Shown: piece after piece, positions 14,453-15,626 of the stretch
Layout of the letters: each line of letters begins with the position of its first letter
How positions within the stretch are numbered: the stretch's first letter is position 1
NCBI GenBank assembly: GCA_004557805.1
Contig: SFFS01000050.1
Location: 1 to 15,626 of the forward strand
Direction of reading: 5' to 3'
DNA length: 15,626 nt
DNA from: Clostridiales bacterium
GTDB lineage: Bacteria > Bacillota > Clostridia > Christensenellales > Aristaeellaceae
Position numbers and translations under genes: made by a program
The notes under the pieces: model-generated
What the model saw: only the letters and a program-made list of their open reading frames with translations
The model's database searches: none
Told to the model about the DNA's origin: nothing

Positions 14453-14481
14453 ATTATGCATGATCTTTTCAAAAAATGCAA
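14453..14481 (-). promoter_or_regulatory. Probable sigma-A promoter of serC-serA
   Basis: On the minus strand, -35 TTGCAT (14481-14476), 17-bp spacer, -10 CATAAT (14458-14453), in an AT-rich stretch. It is weaker than the other promoters here but well placed, just after a terminator. Confidence 0.6.
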
Positions 14482-14483
14482 GC

Positions 14484-14504
14484 AAAAAGCGGGCTTTCGC
14501 CCGC
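14484..14504 (-). terminator. Intrinsic terminator upstream of serC
   Basis: The stem GCGGGC-GAAA-GCCCGC (minus strand 14504-14489) is followed by five T. It would end guaA transcription after the MITE-like element, shielding serC. Confidence 0.75.
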
Positions 14505-14536
14505 AAAAATAATGGAAATTTTTTTGTTGATTCATG

Positions 14537-14695
14537 TTAGGGTGTATCTGAAAAAGGAAGAAGCGACAGCACGAGCGGTTTTTTCGTCAGTTCAAGGAGG
14601 GAAACCGAAGGGGGCTAAATCGAGGTTTCCCGACGCTGGAATAGCGGAAAAGACGCCGTGATGGAGTCTCAGGGAATTTTTCAGATACACCCTAA
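14537..14695. mobile_element. MITE-like element, 159 bp with perfect 19-bp terminal inverted repeats
   Basis: TTAGGGTGTATCTGAAAAA (14537-14555) is exactly mirrored at 14677-14695. The interior holds no ORF but does hold an internal hairpin GGGAAACC...GGTTTCCC (about 14595-14631). Small size, perfect ends and no gene fit a non-autonomous element. If the true ends are GGGTGT..., the flanking TA on each side would be a 2-bp target duplication, as made by IS630/Tc1-type transposases; this is inference. It lies 7 bases after the guaA stop. The alternative is a long intergenic stem structure of non-mobile origin. Confidence 0.7.
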
Positions 14696-14702
14696 GAACT
14701 TT

Positions 14703-15626
14703 TTATGATTCTCCGCCCGGCGTGAAGTCGTACAGCACGCGCCGCACCTGCGGTATTTCCTCTCGGATGCGCGAAACCGTGCGTTCGATCAGATCGGAGG
14801 GCAGGCGCGCGGCCATCGCGCTTTCGCCGTGTCCCTGCAGCGCGCGCAGCACAACGGCGCGCTTGCCGCCTACGTCGTCCAGCATCGCATAGGCGACGGA
14901 AATCTTCCGTTCCAGTCCGGAGGCGCGCAGCTCGTCGAGGAAGGCGGCGTCCGCCGTGCGGAGCATTTTCAGCTTTGCGGGCGTCACTTCGCCGCTCATG
15001 CGCGCGGCCAGCCCGATCGAGGGGAAAGGCTGGCGGTCGAGAATTTCCGCACCCAGGCCGAGCATGTCGCCTACGCGGCGCACCTCGTCCTTGAACAGCT
15101 CGCGCAGCGGTTCGAGCACCGGCAGCGAATCCTCGGGGCGCTTTGCGCCCTCGCCGCCGCGGCGCAGCATATCGGAAGCGCCGGTTCCGTGTACGATGGC
15201 GCGCACGCCCGGAATTTCCCGCGCGGCACGCTGAATGGCCGCGTCGATTTCACGGCTGGCGATCTGCCATTTCGCGTCCATGGTTTCCATGCCGCGCATG
15301 GTGTAGAGCAGGCCGCCGGAAATGTCGAAGCCGGAAAAATCAAAGCCCATTTCCTCGCGGAAAAAGCGCTCCGTGCGCTCCGCGTCGCCTTCGCGCATCA
15401 GCCCGGTATCGACGAACACGCAGTGCGCGCGCTCGCCCAGTGCCTGACGTGCCAGCACGGCCGCCACGGTGGAATCCAGCCCGCCGCTGACGGCGCAGGC
15501 TACGCTGCCTTCGCCCACGGCCGCGCGGATGCCTGCGATCGTCCGGTCAATGAAGCCTTCCAGCGTCCACCAGGGCGTGCAGCCGCAAATCTGCTGCGCA
15601 AAGTTGAGCAGAATCTGCGTGCCGTC
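14703..15626 (-). CDS. guaA: GMP synthase (glutamine-hydrolysing), synthetase part, 5' partial
   Basis: ATP-pyrophosphatase half of GMP synthase, which aminates XMP to GMP. The frame is open to the window edge and 307 residues are visible. The first residues (DGTQILLNF, then ICGC) resemble the end of the glutamine amidotransferase domain, so that domain probably lies outside the window. Seen motifs: PP-loop SGGLDST (usual SGGVDSS), FVDTGLMR, VHGTGASDML where GTIYPD is usual, EPLRELFKDEVR, RQPFPSIGLAARMSGEVT (usual HPFPGPGLAIR.LGEVT) and RLPSDLIERTVSRI. It ends YDFTPGGES and lacks the KPPATIEWE-type tail that helps bind XMP. It is clearly of the GuaA family but divergent. It may be a variant subfamily or a paralogue with another role. 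Confidence 0.8.
   Translation of the reverse strand, partial: DGTQILLNFAQQICGCTPWWTLEGFIDRTIAGIRAAVGEGSVACAVSGGLDSTVAAVLARQALGERAHCVFVDTGLMREGDAERTERFFREEMGFDFSGFDISGGLLYTMRGMETMDAKWQIASREIDAAIQRAAREIPGVRAIVHGTGASDMLRRGGEGAKRPEDSLPVLEPLRELFKDEVRRVGDMLGLGAEILDRQPFPSIGLAARMSGEVTPAKLKMLRTADAAFLDELRASGLERKISVAYAMLDDVGGKRAVVLRALQGHGESAMAARLPSDLIERTVSRIREEIPQVRRVLYDFTPGGES

Noticed and set aside
13529..14512. 327-residue plus-strand open frame
   Set aside because: Antisense to serC and its leader; no family pattern or RBS.
14677..14705. MITE insertion as the cause of the short guaA C-terminus
   Set aside because: The guaA stop codon precedes the element by 7 bases, so the insertion did not cut the visible frame.

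Overview
The window looks like a chromosomal segment of a GC-rich, endospore-forming Clostridia-type Firmicute. I infer this from the CotF-type spore coat gene, strong AGGAGG ribosome binding sites, sigma-A promoters with 17-bp spacers, GC-ending codons, and protein families typical of gut Clostridia (bacterial GH3, DUF1538, short SerA). A Christensenellales-type relative is possible but cannot be fixed from sequence alone. There is no tRNA, rRNA, CRISPR array or phage. The content is mostly housekeeping and signalling genes, plus several non-coding elements.

Layout. (1) 1-4102, plus strand: a GH3-family adenylating enzyme (5' end outside the window), overlapping by one base a membrane 7TM/GAF/GGDEF/HD-GYP cyclic-di-GMP protein, then a terminator. 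(2) 4103-4548: a long intergenic region with a GC palindrome, a dyad and a structured non-coding RNA candidate ending in its own terminator, facing a minus-strand terminator. (3) 4549-7103, minus: two tandem CNNM/HlyC/CorC-type ion transporters, coupled by a GTGA overlap and driven by a near-consensus promoter. (4) 7104-8643, minus: a hairpin-rich spacer, a lipoprotein with its own promoter and terminator, and recX. (5) 8708-9223, plus, divergent from recX: two small spore coat-type genes. (6) 9319-9666, minus: a DUF2500 membrane protein flanked on both sides by related long hairpin repeats. (7) 9759-11952, minus: a duplicated DUF1538 membrane protein followed at once by a tandem P-II-like protein, behind one promoter. 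(8) 12137-14389, minus: serC-serA, the first two steps of phosphoserine biosynthesis. (9) 14537-14695: a 159-bp element with perfect 19-bp terminal inverted repeats (MITE-like). (10) 14703-15626, minus: the synthetase half of a divergent GMP synthase, cut by the window edge.

How the genes work together. The serC-serA pair feeds serine synthesis. The CorC pair probably handles Mg2+/Co2+ efflux. The DUF1538/P-II pair looks like a membrane transporter with its own nucleotide-sensing regulator, comparable in logic to AmtB-GlnK. The GH3/HD-GYP pair joins an acyl-amide-type synthetase to a c-di-GMP phosphodiesterase whose GGDEF domain has lost both metal ligands. The most promising less-described items are the ncRNA at 4257-4494, the DUF1538/tandem P-II module, the GH3/HD-GYP pair and the GMP synthase lacking the usual C-terminal motif.
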